A stretch of DNA of 64,000 nucleotides from an uncultured Collinsella sp. (GCA_900541885.1 UQKW01000001.1:147300-211299), one strand, 5' to 3'; shown: positions 54,218 to 63,553, counted from the first letter of the stretch. Notes: generated by a model not told the origin, from the sequence alone. Numbers and translations: made by a program.

Positions 54218-55540
54218 ATGGCCTTTGAGAGCGTCAACTATCAGTGCCCCGCGTGTGGCGGCCCCCTTCACTTTGCCAGTGCCGAGCAAAAGCTCGTCTG
54301 CGACTACTGCGATTCGCGTTTTGAAGTCGAAGAAGTCGAGGCCCTCTATCGCGAGCGCCAGGACAAGGCAGATGCCAAAGCCGATGCCGCAGCCGCGGCC
54401 CCCAAGCCTGCTGTCGACGATGCCGTGCAGGAGCTGGCTCAAAACGCCGGCTACATCTGCTCGTCGTGCGGCGCCGAGCTCGTGTCCGACGGCACCGTCG
54501 CCGTCACCACCTGCCCGTACTGCGGCAACTCCGCCGTGGCACCCGGCCAGCTCTCGGGCGACTTCTCACCCGACCTGGTGATTCCGTTTAAGCTCGGGCG
54601 CGACGATGTCATGGCCGCGCTCAAAGACCACTACAAGGGTAAAATCCTGCTGCCCAAGAGCTTTGTCACCGGCAACCACATCGACGAGGTCCAAGGCGTT
54701 TACGTGCCGTTTTGGCTCTACGGCGCCCGCGTTGACGGCGAAGTGTACTTTGACGCGACCAACGAGACCGTGACCGAGGAATCCGACCGCACCGTCACGA
54801 CCACCGACCACTACGACGCCTACCGTAAGGGCAATATCTCGTTTGAGCGCGTGCCCGTCGACGGATCGTCCAAGATGCCCGACGGCCACATGGACGCCAT
54901 CGAGCCGTTTGACTACGACGCGCTGCGCCCGTTCTCGGTCGCCTATATGCCCGGCTACATCGCCAACCGCTATGACGAGGATTGCGAAACCTGCAAGGCG
55001 CGCGCCGAGCGCCGCATGGAGGAGAGCACGATCTCAGCCCTGCGCGAGACCGTCGTCGACGAGTACGACGACGCCACGGTCGAAAGCAAGCAGCTCGACT
55101 ACACCTGGGAAGAAAACGATTATGCTCTGTTCCCCGTGTGGATGCTCTCTACCTCGTGGAACGGCAAGAGTTACCTGTTTGCCATGAACGGCCAAACCGG
55201 CCGCATGGTCGGCGAGCTTCCCTGCTCCAAGCCCAAGCTCGCTATCGCCTCGGTGCTGTTCTTTGCGATCGGATTTGTCCTTTCCCAGATTCTCTTTATG
55301 GGCGAGAACGCCTTCGATCCGGATTACCTCACCTTTGATGTCGAGGGCATCCTCATCAACATCGTCGCGCCGCTGATCATCGTGATCATCGCAGACGTGC
55401 TGCTGGTAGGCCAGCTCAAGACGGCCAACGAGGCCACCCACGCCGACTGCTACTGCGGCGAGCTCGACCTGACCGAGAAGCACGACACCTTCAGCCACAC
55501 CGAGACCACCGTTGTCATGAAGGACAACAAGGACGATTAG
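54218..55540 (+). CDS. Zinc-ribbon membrane protein, YdjG-like
   Basis: 440 aa. TFIIB-type zinc ribbons at the N-terminus (CPACGG..CDYCDSRF near 10-32; CSSCG..CPYCGNSA near 80-100), then a large soluble domain with IPFKLGRDD and GVYVPFWLYGARVDGEVYF. Two helices follow near the end (AIASVLFFAIGFVLSQILFMG, about 345; ILINIVAPLIIVIIADVLLVG, about 378). In Bacillus subtilis the similar YdjG recruits PspA to the membrane with YdjH and YdjI. The next gene encodes a YdjI-like SPFH protein, which supports this. Confidence 0.82.
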   Translation: MAFESVNYQCPACGGPLHFASAEQKLVCDYCDSRFEVEEVEALYRERQDKADAKADAAAAAPKPAVDDAVQELAQNAGYICSSCGAELVSDGTVAVTTCPYCGNSAVAPGQLSGDFSPDLVIPFKLGRDDVMAALKDHYKGKILLPKSFVTGNHIDEVQGVYVPFWLYGARVDGEVYFDATNETVTEESDRTVTTTDHYDAYRKGNISFERVPVDGSSKMPDGHMDAIEPFDYDALRPFSVAYMPGYIANRYDEDCETCKARAERRMEESTISALRETVVDEYDDATVESKQLDYTWEENDYALFPVWMLSTSWNGKSYLFAMNGQTGRMVGELPCSKPKLAIASVLFFAIGFVLSQILFMGENAFDPDYLTFDVEGILINIVAPLIIVIIADVLLVGQLKTANEATHADCYCGELDLTEKHDTFSHTETTVVMKDNKDD

Positions 55541-55588
55541 CCATTCTGACCAATACCACCCGGCCTTTGACGAGAAAGGAAGATCACC

Positions 55589-56830
55589 ATGGGACTCTTG
55601 AAAGCTGGATTGGGTGCTGCCGGCGGCGTCATGGCCGACCAGTGGAAGGAATTTATCTATTGCGAATCGATGCCCGCTGACGTCTTGGCCTGCAAGGGCA
55701 GCAAGCGCACCGGCGGCCGCAGCTCCAACACGCGCGGCGAGGACAACGTCATCTCCAACGGCTCCGTCATCGCCGTCAACGACGGCCAGGGCATGCTCGT
55801 GGTGCAAAACGGCAAGATCATCGAGGTCGCGCTGGAGCCCGGCGAGTTCGTCTTTGACACCGGCAGCGAGCCGAGCGTCTTTAGCGGCAACCTGGGCGAC
55901 TCCATCAAGGAGACGTTCGCCAATATCGGCAGCCGCTTTACCTTTGGCGGCGACGCAGGCAAGGACCAGCGCGTCTACTTCATCAACACCAAGGAGATCA
56001 TCGGTAACAAGTACGGCACCGCCTCGCCCGTGCCTTTCCGCGTGGTCGATAACAACATTGGCCTGGACGTCGACATCTCCGTGCGCTGCAACGGCGAGTA
56101 TTCGTACCGCATCACCAACCCGCTGCTGTTCTACACCAACGTGTGCGGCAACGTGACCGATAGCTATACGCGCGACAAGATCGACAGCCAGCTTAAGTCC
56201 GAGCTGCTCACCGCCCTGCAGCCCGCCTTTGCCAAGATCTCGGAGATGGGCATCCGCTACAGCGCCATCCCCGGCCACACCACCGAGCTCGCCCGCGCGC
56301 TCAACGAGGTCCTCTCTGCCGACTGGCGTGACCTGCGCGGCGTCGAGATCGTGAGCTTTGGCGTCAACTCAATCGCCGCTTCGCAAGAAGACGAGCAGAT
56401 GATCAAGGACCTGCAGAAGGCCGCGGTCATGCGCGATCCCACGATGGCGGCCGCCAATATCGCCAGCGCCCAGAGCGACGCGATGCGTGCGGCAGCAGCC
56501 AACCCCAACGGCGCGATGGCCGGCTTTATGGGCATGGGCATGGCAGGCGGCATGGGCGGCATGAACGCCAGCCAGCTGTTCGCTGCCGGCCAGGCGCAGC
56601 AGCAGGCCGCCCCGCAACCGGCTCCGGCCCCCGCCCCCGCACCGGCTCCCGCCGCCGCGCCTGCGGCCGGCACGTGGACCTGCAGCTGCGGCGCCACCAA
56701 CACCGGCAAGTTCTGCCCCGAGTGCGGCAGCCCCGCGCCTGCCCCGGCACCGGCCAAGTGGTTCTGCCCCAACTGCGGTAGCGAAAACGGCGGCAAGTTC
56801 TGCAGCAACTGCGGAACGCCCAGGCCCTAG
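55589..56830 (+). CDS. SPFH-domain protein with C-terminal zinc ribbons (YdjI-like)
   Basis: 413 aa. The first 280 residues match the bacterial SPFH (virion-core-like) family: DQWKEFIYCESMPADVLACKG at the start, VFDTGSEPS, YFINTKEIIGNKYGT and the coiled end EDEQMIKDLQKAAVMRDP. A Met/Gly-rich then Pro/Ala-rich linker follows (about 300-360), then two zinc ribbons (CSCGATNTGKFCPECGS and CPNCGSENGGKFCSNCG). SPFH proteins build membrane-associated rings or lattices. It forms an operon with the two previous genes. No pspA gene is in the window. Confidence 0.88.
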   Translation: MGLLKAGLGAAGGVMADQWKEFIYCESMPADVLACKGSKRTGGRSSNTRGEDNVISNGSVIAVNDGQGMLVVQNGKIIEVALEPGEFVFDTGSEPSVFSGNLGDSIKETFANIGSRFTFGGDAGKDQRVYFINTKEIIGNKYGTASPVPFRVVDNNIGLDVDISVRCNGEYSYRITNPLLFYTNVCGNVTDSYTRDKIDSQLKSELLTALQPAFAKISEMGIRYSAIPGHTTELARALNEVLSADWRDLRGVEIVSFGVNSIAASQEDEQMIKDLQKAAVMRDPTMAAANIASAQSDAMRAAAANPNGAMAGFMGMGMAGGMGGMNASQLFAAGQAQQQAAPQPAPAPAPAPAPAAAPAAGTWTCSCGATNTGKFCPECGSPAPAPAPAKWFCPNCGSENGGKFCSNCGTPRP

Positions 56831-56910
56831 CCCCTCTATCTGGTAATTGGCGGGGGATCCGCCGCCCCCGCTCCTGCTTCTATGGGTTTCGTTCGATTAA
56901 GGAGGACACC

Positions 56911-57753
56911 ATGAAGACAACGTTCAAAAAGTCCGTGCTCGCATTCCTGACATGCGTCCTGGCGCTCGCCTTTGCCCTGACGGGCTGCAGCGGCGGCGCC
57001 AAAGACCCCAAGGCCGACTTCGTCGGCAGCTGGGAACTCTCGGGTGGAACCGTGGATGGCGAAGAGCTGACCGATGAGTACATGAAGATGCTCGAGGATT
57101 GGGGTGTCCACTGCGTCCTGATTCTCGACGAGGACGGTACAGGCGCCCTCGATCTGTTCCTTGAGGTTGTCGACCTTAAATGGGAGGCAAAGGACGCCAC
57201 CACCGTAACGATCACCGCCGAAGACGAGTCGCACGACATGAAGCTCAAGGACGGCAAACTCATCCTCGAAGAGGATGACGGCAATCTTGTCTTCACCAAG
57301 TCCGACAAGGATCTGTCCGGCACGGTGAAGAAGGATCGCGAGGCGACCGAAAAGGAAGAGGAGATCGATGAGGCCGTCGAAGACGACGACGTCCAGCGCG
57401 TCGAAATCTCCCCCGCCGTCACCGTCGCCGATGACGATCTGTGCACCATCACCATCACCGAGAAGTTCAAGGACGACTGGGGCGACATCGGCTTTGTCGT
57501 CAACATCACCAACAAGAGCGACAAGGACCTGACCTTCTACGCCCCCAGCGGTAAGACCAACGTCAACGGCACCATGAAGGAACCCTGGTTCTCGGCTCAC
57601 CTGATGCCCGGCACCAACGCCACCGAGGAATTCACGTTCTCGAGCGGCGAGCTCGATAGCCTCGACGACCTGGTCAACACGACCATCGGCATCGACGCCT
57701 ACCTGACCGATTCCTACGAGGATGTCGCCTCCTACAGCGCAACCATCGCGTAA
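56911..57753 (+). CDS. Secreted lipoprotein, acidic
   Basis: 280 aa. Signal peptide with lipobox LTGCSGG (Cys at about 28). The mature part is acidic: a lipocalin-like beta stretch (FVGSWELSGGTVDGEEL, LDEDGTGALDLF), an EKEEEIDEAVEDDD link, and a C-terminal Ig-like domain (GFVVNITNKSDKDLTFYAPSG). It is 80 bp after the SPFH gene and could be part of the same unit. Function unknown, possibly envelope stress. Confidence 0.87.
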   Translation: MKTTFKKSVLAFLTCVLALAFALTGCSGGAKDPKADFVGSWELSGGTVDGEELTDEYMKMLEDWGVHCVLILDEDGTGALDLFLEVVDLKWEAKDATTVTITAEDESHDMKLKDGKLILEEDDGNLVFTKSDKDLSGTVKKDREATEKEEEIDEAVEDDDVQRVEISPAVTVADDDLCTITITEKFKDDWGDIGFVVNITNKSDKDLTFYAPSGKTNVNGTMKEPWFSAHLMPGTNATEEFTFSSGELDSLDDLVNTTIGIDAYLTDSYEDVASYSATIA

Positions 57754-57804
57754 CGGCAGACCACGACAGCCGCGGATTGGCGGACACATCCGCGCACATG
57801 CCAG

Positions 57805-57837
57805 ACGGGGCCGCAGGAGATAATCCTGCGGCCCCGT
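57805..57837. terminator. Bidirectional terminator
   Basis: Perfect 14-bp arms acggggccgcagga / tcctgcggccccgt around gataa, between convergent genes. Confidence 0.75.
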
Positions 57838-57863
57838 CGCTTTGTGCCGATAGGTAACGAGCG

Positions 57864-58484
57864 TTAGCGCTCCATATTGGGGACGATGCTGCCTTCGGTC
57901 ACCGCGTGCACGGCCAGGCGCATGATGTTGTCGTAGCCGGTCTTGTTGAGAATCTCCGAGATACGGCGCTTGATCGTGCCCTCGCTCATAAACAACTCGG
58001 CCGCAATCTCGCGACGGCTCTTGCCTTCGCAGGCAAGGCGCAAAATCGACAGCTCAACGTCGTCGAGCGCCGCCGTGCCCGAAAAGATGCTTTCGGGCGG
58101 CTTGGGAAACGTGCAGTAACCCGCCAGCGTGGAGCGCATCACGGCAAAGAGCTCATCGATGCCGACGTTCTTGTACACAAAGCTGTCGACGCCTGCCTCG
58201 CGCGCCTGATCCACAAACGTAATCTCGGGCATGCCCGTCATGATAATGACGCGGCACTCGGGCAGCTGCTCCTTGATGCGCGCCGCCGCCACGATGCCGT
58301 TGGAATCGTGCTCAGTGCACACATCCATCAGTATCATGTCCGGGCGCTCCTTGAGCGCAACGTCCAAGGCATCTGAGGCATCGGCGATGGCGGCAACAAC
58401 GGTCATGTCGGGCTGGTCGCCAACGGAACGCGCGAGGCTCTCGCGCAAGATGGCTTGGTCTTCGACGATAAGGATACGAATCAT
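57864..58484 (-). CDS. NarL/LuxR-type response regulator
   Basis: 206 aa from the ATG at 58484 (AAAGGAG upstream). Receiver domain 1-120 with VEDQ at the start, LMDVCTEHDSNG (phospho-Asp near 53), MTGMP and VYKN. LuxR HTH 145-200: LDDVELSILRLACEGKSRREIAAELFMSEGTIKRRISEILNKTGY. Its start overlaps the kinase gene stop by 4 nt. It is the last gene of a four-ORF unit. Confidence 0.93.
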   Translation of the reverse strand: MIRILIVEDQAILRESLARSVGDQPDMTVVAAIADASDALDVALKERPDMILMDVCTEHDSNGIVAAARIKEQLPECRVIIMTGMPEITFVDQAREAGVDSFVYKNVGIDELFAVMRSTLAGYCTFPKPPESIFSGTAALDDVELSILRLACEGKSRREIAAELFMSEGTIKRRISEILNKTGYDNIMRLAVHAVTEGSIVPNMER

Positions 58485-59980
58485 GAGCTTCTCCTTTGGA
58501 CCGTTGCGTTGGAGTTCAGCGGAATGGATACCGTAAGCGTAAAGGGCGGGGCGGCATGGACCTCCAGGCTGCCGCCCAGATTTTGCGCGACATGCCTCAT
58601 ACCTGGAAAACCCGTTCCCTCGCGATACGATACGGGGGCAGGCGCGCCGTCGTTTGAGACCGTCATGTGTGCAATGGCGCCGCCATCCGACCCCTCCCGC
58701 CACAGGCGCACCTGGACTTGGTGGGCCTGCGCATGCTTGGTGGCATTGGTCGATGCCTCGCGGATAATCTGCAAAAAGGCGGCAGCGACGCGCACGTCCC
58801 GAGGGAGCACGCCCTCTACATCAATCTGCACGCTCACCAGACCAAAGGCGTGAACGATATCGTCCAGCTGCTCTTTGGGCTCGCTGGCACCATCGCTACG
58901 CAGATCGGCGGCGATTGAGCGCAGCAGCGGGTCGATCTGTTCGAGGGATTCGTCGTCCAGACGGCCTTCCTCCAAATAGCGATGGAGGATGGACAGGCGT
59001 TGACCGATTACGTCGTGCACACGGGCGCGCATGCGCAGGTAGGCCGCATTGTCGGCAACCTTCTTCACTTCTTCGATCTGCGTCTGGAGCTCCTGGCCCG
59101 CAAGCTCGAGCAGGTGGTTAGCCTGTACCAGGCGATCATAGGCGTGCGCGTATTCCGTCACGTCTAGGCCGATAACGCGCTCAAACGGACGACCCGAAAC
59201 CATAACGGCATCGCGTGCAAACAGGCGGATTTCGGACGGGGATACCTCGACCACAGCGCGATCTTCGCCAAAGCGACCCAAGTCAATCAGGGCGCGGTCT
59301 TTGCTTCTCTCGGGCGGCTGCATGCCCAGCTGGCGCAGGCTGCTCCACGTACCGCTCATATCGCGCAGGTCGGTGGGCATATGAAGCTCCAGCAGGTTTT
59401 TGCGCATGCAGCGATTCATGAGCAGCGGGCGACCCTTTGGGTCCAGATACAGAATGCCCACGGGAATCACGTTGATGGTCTCGATGGTCGAAAACGCGGT
59501 GATGTCCTCTTGGCGGTTGCGAACGTCCATCAAAAGCGCCGCGATGGAGCGGAATAGGAAGAACGCGGCCTCTGCGACAAGAACCGCCGTCCATGCCGGA
59601 CCCATGACGCAGACGGCAGGCGGCGTCGCGGCGGCAACGAGCAGCAGCTCGACCAACATGACGGGGCGACGATAGTGCACCATAAGCACCACGCCATAGA
59701 TAACAATTGCAGCGTTGATCCACAGCAGCGCACCCGCCGCCTTGGCGACGACATAGAGCGGCGCCACCAGATACGACCCGCTCGACGCGAACAAGATGAC
59801 GGCCGAGATAGCCAAGTGCAGCACAAGGCTCGCCTCGTAGGCGCAGATCACTTTGCGGTTGTAAGACGAACGACGCGATGCTATCAGCGGAAGGTGGATG
59901 GTCTGTAAGCACGCCACCAGGGCAAAGAGCACATCGAGCGCGACAATCTGGGGAAGAATGAGCGGCATCTGCATGGTCAC
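58481..59980 (-). CDS. Sensor histidine kinase, NarX/DesK class
   Basis: 499 aa from a GTG at 59980 that overlaps the upstream stop (GTGA). Six or so membrane helices (1-155), a PAS-like domain (about 165-290), a coiled coil, then the HisKA_3 region with RARVHDVIGQRLSILHRYLEEG (phospho-His near 329) and a HATPase domain with REASTNATKHAQAHQ and GTGFPGMRHVAQNLGG. It phosphorylates the regulator encoded directly downstream. The signal is unknown. Confidence 0.92.
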   Translation of the reverse strand: MTMQMPLILPQIVALDVLFALVACLQTIHLPLIASRRSSYNRKVICAYEASLVLHLAISAVILFASSGSYLVAPLYVVAKAAGALLWINAAIVIYGVVLMVHYRRPVMLVELLLVAAATPPAVCVMGPAWTAVLVAEAAFFLFRSIAALLMDVRNRQEDITAFSTIETINVIPVGILYLDPKGRPLLMNRCMRKNLLELHMPTDLRDMSGTWSSLRQLGMQPPERSKDRALIDLGRFGEDRAVVEVSPSEIRLFARDAVMVSGRPFERVIGLDVTEYAHAYDRLVQANHLLELAGQELQTQIEEVKKVADNAAYLRMRARVHDVIGQRLSILHRYLEEGRLDDESLEQIDPLLRSIAADLRSDGASEPKEQLDDIVHAFGLVSVQIDVEGVLPRDVRVAAAFLQIIREASTNATKHAQAHQVQVRLWREGSDGGAIAHMTVSNDGAPAPVSYREGTGFPGMRHVAQNLGGSLEVHAAPPFTLTVSIPLNSNATVQRRSS

Positions 59981-60540
59981 TCACCTGCCCGCGGCATCAA
60001 GACGATCATGCGCAGCTGGCCTGGCTCGCCCTCAAGACGATACGCCACGTTGCGACCCTGCAACTCGCGCTCGAGTTCATGCGCGGCAGGCGTCTGTGAC
60101 AGGTCTTCCTCGTCGTCGGAGAAGAGCGTGGCACGCAGCTCAACACTGCACGAATCGTGATCGCTCAAGTGGTACATGAGCGCCGGATGATCGGTGGTGT
60201 AGGCGAAAAACGCAAAGTCGTACACGCAGTCATACAACGCGCTTACCGTGCTGGCATGCATCGGGCGTCGTATGGCGATAATCGAGGCACAATCAACATC
60301 GATGGTGCGCAGGTCACTTGCCAGCTCGTTAGCGATCAGCTGGATGCGGTCGCGATCAAAGCCACTCTCCCCGTGCTGTGCCAAAGTAAGCGACCCCTTG
60401 CGTTTGCAATAGGCGACAAGCATTTTGGCGCATTGCAACATGCGAAAGCGCTCGCGCGAAGACGCCTCGTCGGCCAGCGGCGGCAACGAGCTCAGCACGC
60501 CATACATCTCATCAAGTGCACGGGCAAGCGCTTTGTCCAC
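59977..60540 (-). CDS. Kinase-like C-terminal part, possibly frame-shifted from the 7TM gene
   Basis: 187 aa from a GTG at 60540, inside the end of the upstream reading frame (49-bp overlap, another frame). It starts with helices (ALARALDEMYGVLSSLPPLADEASSRERFRMLQCAKMLVAYCKRKG). The rest resembles an ATPase domain that has lost its N-box and G-box (ALYDCVYDFAFFAYTTDHPALMY; VELRATLFSDDEED). No good ribosome site stands before the GTG. Its stop overlaps the kinase start. It may be the true end of the 7TM protein, joined if one more G stood in the ctgctgggcaag run near 60552. Confidence 0.65.
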   Translation of the reverse strand: MDKALARALDEMYGVLSSLPPLADEASSRERFRMLQCAKMLVAYCKRKGSLTLAQHGESGFDRDRIQLIANELASDLRTIDVDCASIIAIRRPMHASTVSALYDCVYDFAFFAYTTDHPALMYHLSDHDSCSVELRATLFSDDEEDLSQTPAAHELERELQGRNVAYRLEGEPGQLRMIVLMPRAGE

Positions 60541-61775
60541 GTCTTGCCCAGCAGGGTTTCGGCCTCCTGGTCCGCCAAGTGCGTCTTTAAGTCGTAGTCG
60601 GCCACAAGCAGCTCGTTTTGACGCTGCAGGTCCATGCGTCGATGGGCCAGCTCGCGGTTGAGCCCGTTGAGCTCCGACACATCCTGGGCAAGCAGGGCAG
60701 ATCCGCCCAGCAGCGAAAAGGCTCGGTACATAACGTCGGGGGCAGACGGCACGGTAAAGGCATGGGCATGCCCGTGTTCTTGGGCCCGCAGCTCCTCGCG
60801 CACGCCCACTGGCATCGGCTGCGACGCCGGCGTGGCGTAGACTTCCTGCAAGTCACGCGTCAACACTTTGAGGTCGAGCGGCAGGGTATCGAAGATACCG
60901 GCAATACCGTGATACGACGGGATAACACCACAATCGAGGCAGATTTCCATCGCCACCACGCACAAGACGCAGTAGACGAGTGAGAAATTGAGCCTCCATG
61001 CCCATGGCACGCGCAGAGCATACGAGATGGCAAAGAACGCACCGCCCAGCAGCACGAGCGCCGCCGTAAACGTAAAGCGCTGGATTCGAAAGGACGAGGA
61101 GCGCCCCACCAGAACAAAATACGCCACGAAGTTAAATGCCGTCCAAACCAGCACCGCGGCGTAGCCCCAGCCATACGTATAATCGTTGCTCCAGGTTCCA
61201 CTCGAACGATCAAAGTGAAAGACCTGCCGATGGAAGTCATTGGTAAGCACAAAGCCAATAAGCAGGATAGCCGCGATCCATAGCACAGTACGGTACCGGT
61301 GTCCCATGCGATGCTGTTCCAAGCCCGCAAGACGAAGGCCGCACAGCTGGTAGAGTAGCGGAATGAGCGTCATGGGCACGTAGTACAAGTACCACAGGAT
61401 TGTGGCGTAGATGGGTGTGAACGACTTGTACTTAAGAATGACCTCGATCATCCACAGGGTACAAATGGTGGCGATGGCAACAACGCGCCGACGCAAGACG
61501 AAATCTAGGCAGCGCAGGTACGCCAGCACGCCCCAAATTGAGAATGCAATTGCGGCAATGAGCAGCGGGAGGGAGCTCGAATGGATGAGCCCATCCACGA
61601 CCTCCTCGCACACCTTGCTGTTGACGGGTACGGTGTTGGAAAGACCGGGGTCCGAGGCAAACAGTGCCGGCAAGGCTGCAAAGAGTACGAGAAAGAGCGC
61701 CGCAATGACGCCGGCAACGGCAAGCACGCGATGACGATACGAATGGTGCGTTATGCCGACGAGGAATCGCGGCAT
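60492..61775 (-). CDS. 7TM sensor protein (N-terminal part of a histidine-kinase-like protein)
   Basis: About 427 aa from the ATG at 61775; ATGs at 61859 and 61946 are possible, none with a strong ribosome site. One helix near 15-38, an outer loop, then seven hydrophobic segments (LPLLIAAIAFSIWGVLAYL, WMIEVILKY, TILWYLYYVPMTLIPLLYQL and others to about 290), fitting the 7TM-HK input module. A coiled-coil stretch (LNRELAHRRMDLQRQNELLVADYDLKTHLADQEAETLLGK) follows. The last 15 residues after LLGK look out of frame, while the frame starting GTG at 60540 continues sensibly. Confidence 0.75.
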   Translation of the reverse strand: MPRFLVGITHHSYRHRVLAVAGVIAALFLVLFAALPALFASDPGLSNTVPVNSKVCEEVVDGLIHSSSLPLLIAAIAFSIWGVLAYLRCLDFVLRRRVVAIATICTLWMIEVILKYKSFTPIYATILWYLYYVPMTLIPLLYQLCGLRLAGLEQHRMGHRYRTVLWIAAILLIGFVLTNDFHRQVFHFDRSSGTWSNDYTYGWGYAAVLVWTAFNFVAYFVLVGRSSSFRIQRFTFTAALVLLGGAFFAISYALRVPWAWRLNFSLVYCVLCVVAMEICLDCGVIPSYHGIAGIFDTLPLDLKVLTRDLQEVYATPASQPMPVGVREELRAQEHGHAHAFTVPSAPDVMYRAFSLLGGSALLAQDVSELNGLNRELAHRRMDLQRQNELLVADYDLKTHLADQEAETLLGKTWTKRLPVHLMRCMAC

Positions 61776-61925
61776 GGCGAAGAGCCTGCCGCCCCTGGGA
61801 TCCGCCACCGGCGCGGATCGGGCGGCCGCATGGCCGATATGTCGCTCGCGGGTACCCATAGTGCTTTTAGTGTACCGACAGGCAGGCTCAAAAAACGGGC
61901 CGCATGTCCCAAAATCCGTAGACGG

Positions 61926-61966
61926 CAAAGCGCCCGACGAGCACAAACTGCTCGCCGGGCGCTTTG
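61926..61966 (-). terminator. Terminator downstream of the second GH1 gene
   Basis: aaagcgcccg-acgagca and tgctcgccgggcgcttt around caaac; on the minus strand TTTGCC follows. It lies about 160 bp past the GH1 stop and works between convergent or tandem units. Confidence 0.75.
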
Positions 61967-62018
61967 GTTAGGAGACTATGATTGCCGGGAAAGCCTAGGA
62001 CAGGTCTGTAAGATTTGA

Positions 62019-62128
62019 GTCTAGGGTTTTCCAGGTGCCGTAGATTGGGTCGAATGGGGAGCGCCGCGTACTTAAGGTACGCAAGCGACGAATGAGGCCC
62101 AAGGTACGGTGGCTGGGAAAGCCTAGGC
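62019..62128 (-). repeat. Long hairpin over the stop codon of the second GH1 gene
   Basis: On the minus strand ctaggctttcccag (including the stop codon TAG) pairs with ctggaaaaccctag at 12 of 14 positions. Inner pairs follow (ccgta/tacgg, ttggg/cccaa), and a gcgtac/gtacgc tip at 62068-62084. A copy of gcctaggctttccc also lies 128 bp further on (61984-62000), as a direct repeat. Confidence 0.65.
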
Positions 62129-63553
62129 CAGATCTTCGCCGTTGGAAGCGATTACCTTCTTGTACCAGTCGAAGCTCTTCTTCTTGGAGCGCTTGAGGGT
62201 ACCGTTGCCGGCGTCGTCGCGGTCCACGTAGATGAAGCCGTAGCGCTTGGACATCTCGCCCGTGCCGGCCGAGACCAGGTCGATCGGACCCCAGGTGGTG
62301 TAACCCAGCAGGTCGACGCCGTCCTCGGTCACCGCGTCGCGCATCGCGGCGATGTGCTGGCGCAGGTAATCGATACGGTAGTCGTCGTTGATGGAGCCGT
62401 CCTCCTCGACAACATCCTTGGCGCCCAGACCGTTCTCGACCACAAACAGAGGCTTCTGATAGCGGTCGTACAGGTCGTTGAGGGTAATGCGGAAGCCTAG
62501 CGGATCGATGGCCCAGCCCCACTGGCTCTGCTGCAGGTAGGGGTTCTTGGCACCGGCGAAGGCGTTGCCCTGGGTCTTCTCGACGTCGGGATTGTCAGCG
62601 CCCGCGGAGCAGCGGGTGCTGTAGTAGCTAAAGCTGATGAAGTCGACGGTGTTGTCGGCCAGGATCTCGCGGTCCTCGTCGGTCATGCCCACATCGATGC
62701 CCAGGCGCTCGAGCTTCTTGACGGCATAGGCCGGATAATAGCCGCGGCTCTGGACGTCGACGAAGAAGTAGTTGTCCTGGTTGTCGAGCTGGGCCTGGCG
62801 CACATCGCCCGGGCGGCAGCTGTAGGGGTAGTAGGTGCCGGCGGCGAGCATGCAGCCGATCTTGACCTCGGGGTCGATCTCGTGGGCGATCTTGGTGGCC
62901 CAAGCGCTGGCGACGAGCTCGTTGTGGGCGGCCAGGTACTCGACAGCCTCCTTGTTCTCGCCCTCCTCAAAGACCAGGCCGGCACCCATAAACGGCAGGT
63001 GCAGGATCATGTTGATCTCGTTAAAGGTGAGCCAATACTTCACCAGGCCCTTGTAGCGGGTGAAGATCGTAGTCGCAAGGTTCTTGTAGAAGTCGATGAG
63101 CTTGCGGTTGCGCCAGCCGCCGTATTCCTTGATGAGGTGAATCGGGCAGTCGAAGTGCGTGATGGTCACGAGCGGCTCGATGCCGTACTTTTGGCACTCG
63201 CGGAACACATCTTCATAGAAAGCCAGGCCGGCCTCGTTGGGCTCAGCCTCGTCACCGTTGGGGAAGATGCGGGTCCATGCCAGGCTCATGCGGAAGGCCT
63301 TAAAGCCCATCTCGGCGAAGAGGGCGATGTCCTCCTTGTAGTGATGGTAGAAATCGATGCCGGTCTGCGCGGGATAGTAGTAGCCATCCTCGAAGTCGAG
63401 CATCTTACGCTGGCCGGAGACCACCGCGAAGCGCTCGGAGCCGTGCGGGGCCACGTCCACGTTGGCCAGGCCGCGGCCGTCCACGTTGTAGGCACCCTCG
63501 CACTGGTTGGCAGCCGTCGCGCCGCCCCACAGGAAGTCATTACGGAAAGCCAT
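62123..63553 (-). CDS. GH1 6-phospho-beta-glucosidase, second copy
   Basis: 476 aa. It begins NDFLWGGATAANQCEGAYNVDGRG. Acid/base Glu in TFNEIN near 179, nucleophile Glu in VVENGLG near 373, and SAGTGEMSKRYGFIYVD at the phosphate loop. It is roughly half identical to the 35807-37255 product and shares its upstream repeats at equal distance, although 26 kb away. The stop codon lies within a long hairpin. It probably hydrolyses a different 6-phospho-beta-glycoside. Confidence 0.93.
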   Translation of the reverse strand: MAFRNDFLWGGATAANQCEGAYNVDGRGLANVDVAPHGSERFAVVSGQRKMLDFEDGYYYPAQTGIDFYHHYKEDIALFAEMGFKAFRMSLAWTRIFPNGDEAEPNEAGLAFYEDVFRECQKYGIEPLVTITHFDCPIHLIKEYGGWRNRKLIDFYKNLATTIFTRYKGLVKYWLTFNEINMILHLPFMGAGLVFEEGENKEAVEYLAAHNELVASAWATKIAHEIDPEVKIGCMLAAGTYYPYSCRPGDVRQAQLDNQDNYFFVDVQSRGYYPAYAVKKLERLGIDVGMTDEDREILADNTVDFISFSYYSTRCSAGADNPDVEKTQGNAFAGAKNPYLQQSQWGWAIDPLGFRITLNDLYDRYQKPLFVVENGLGAKDVVEEDGSINDDYRIDYLRQHIAAMRDAVTEDGVDLLGYTTWGPIDLVSAGTGEMSKRYGFIYVDRDDAGNGTLKRSKKKSFDWYKKVIASNGEDLA

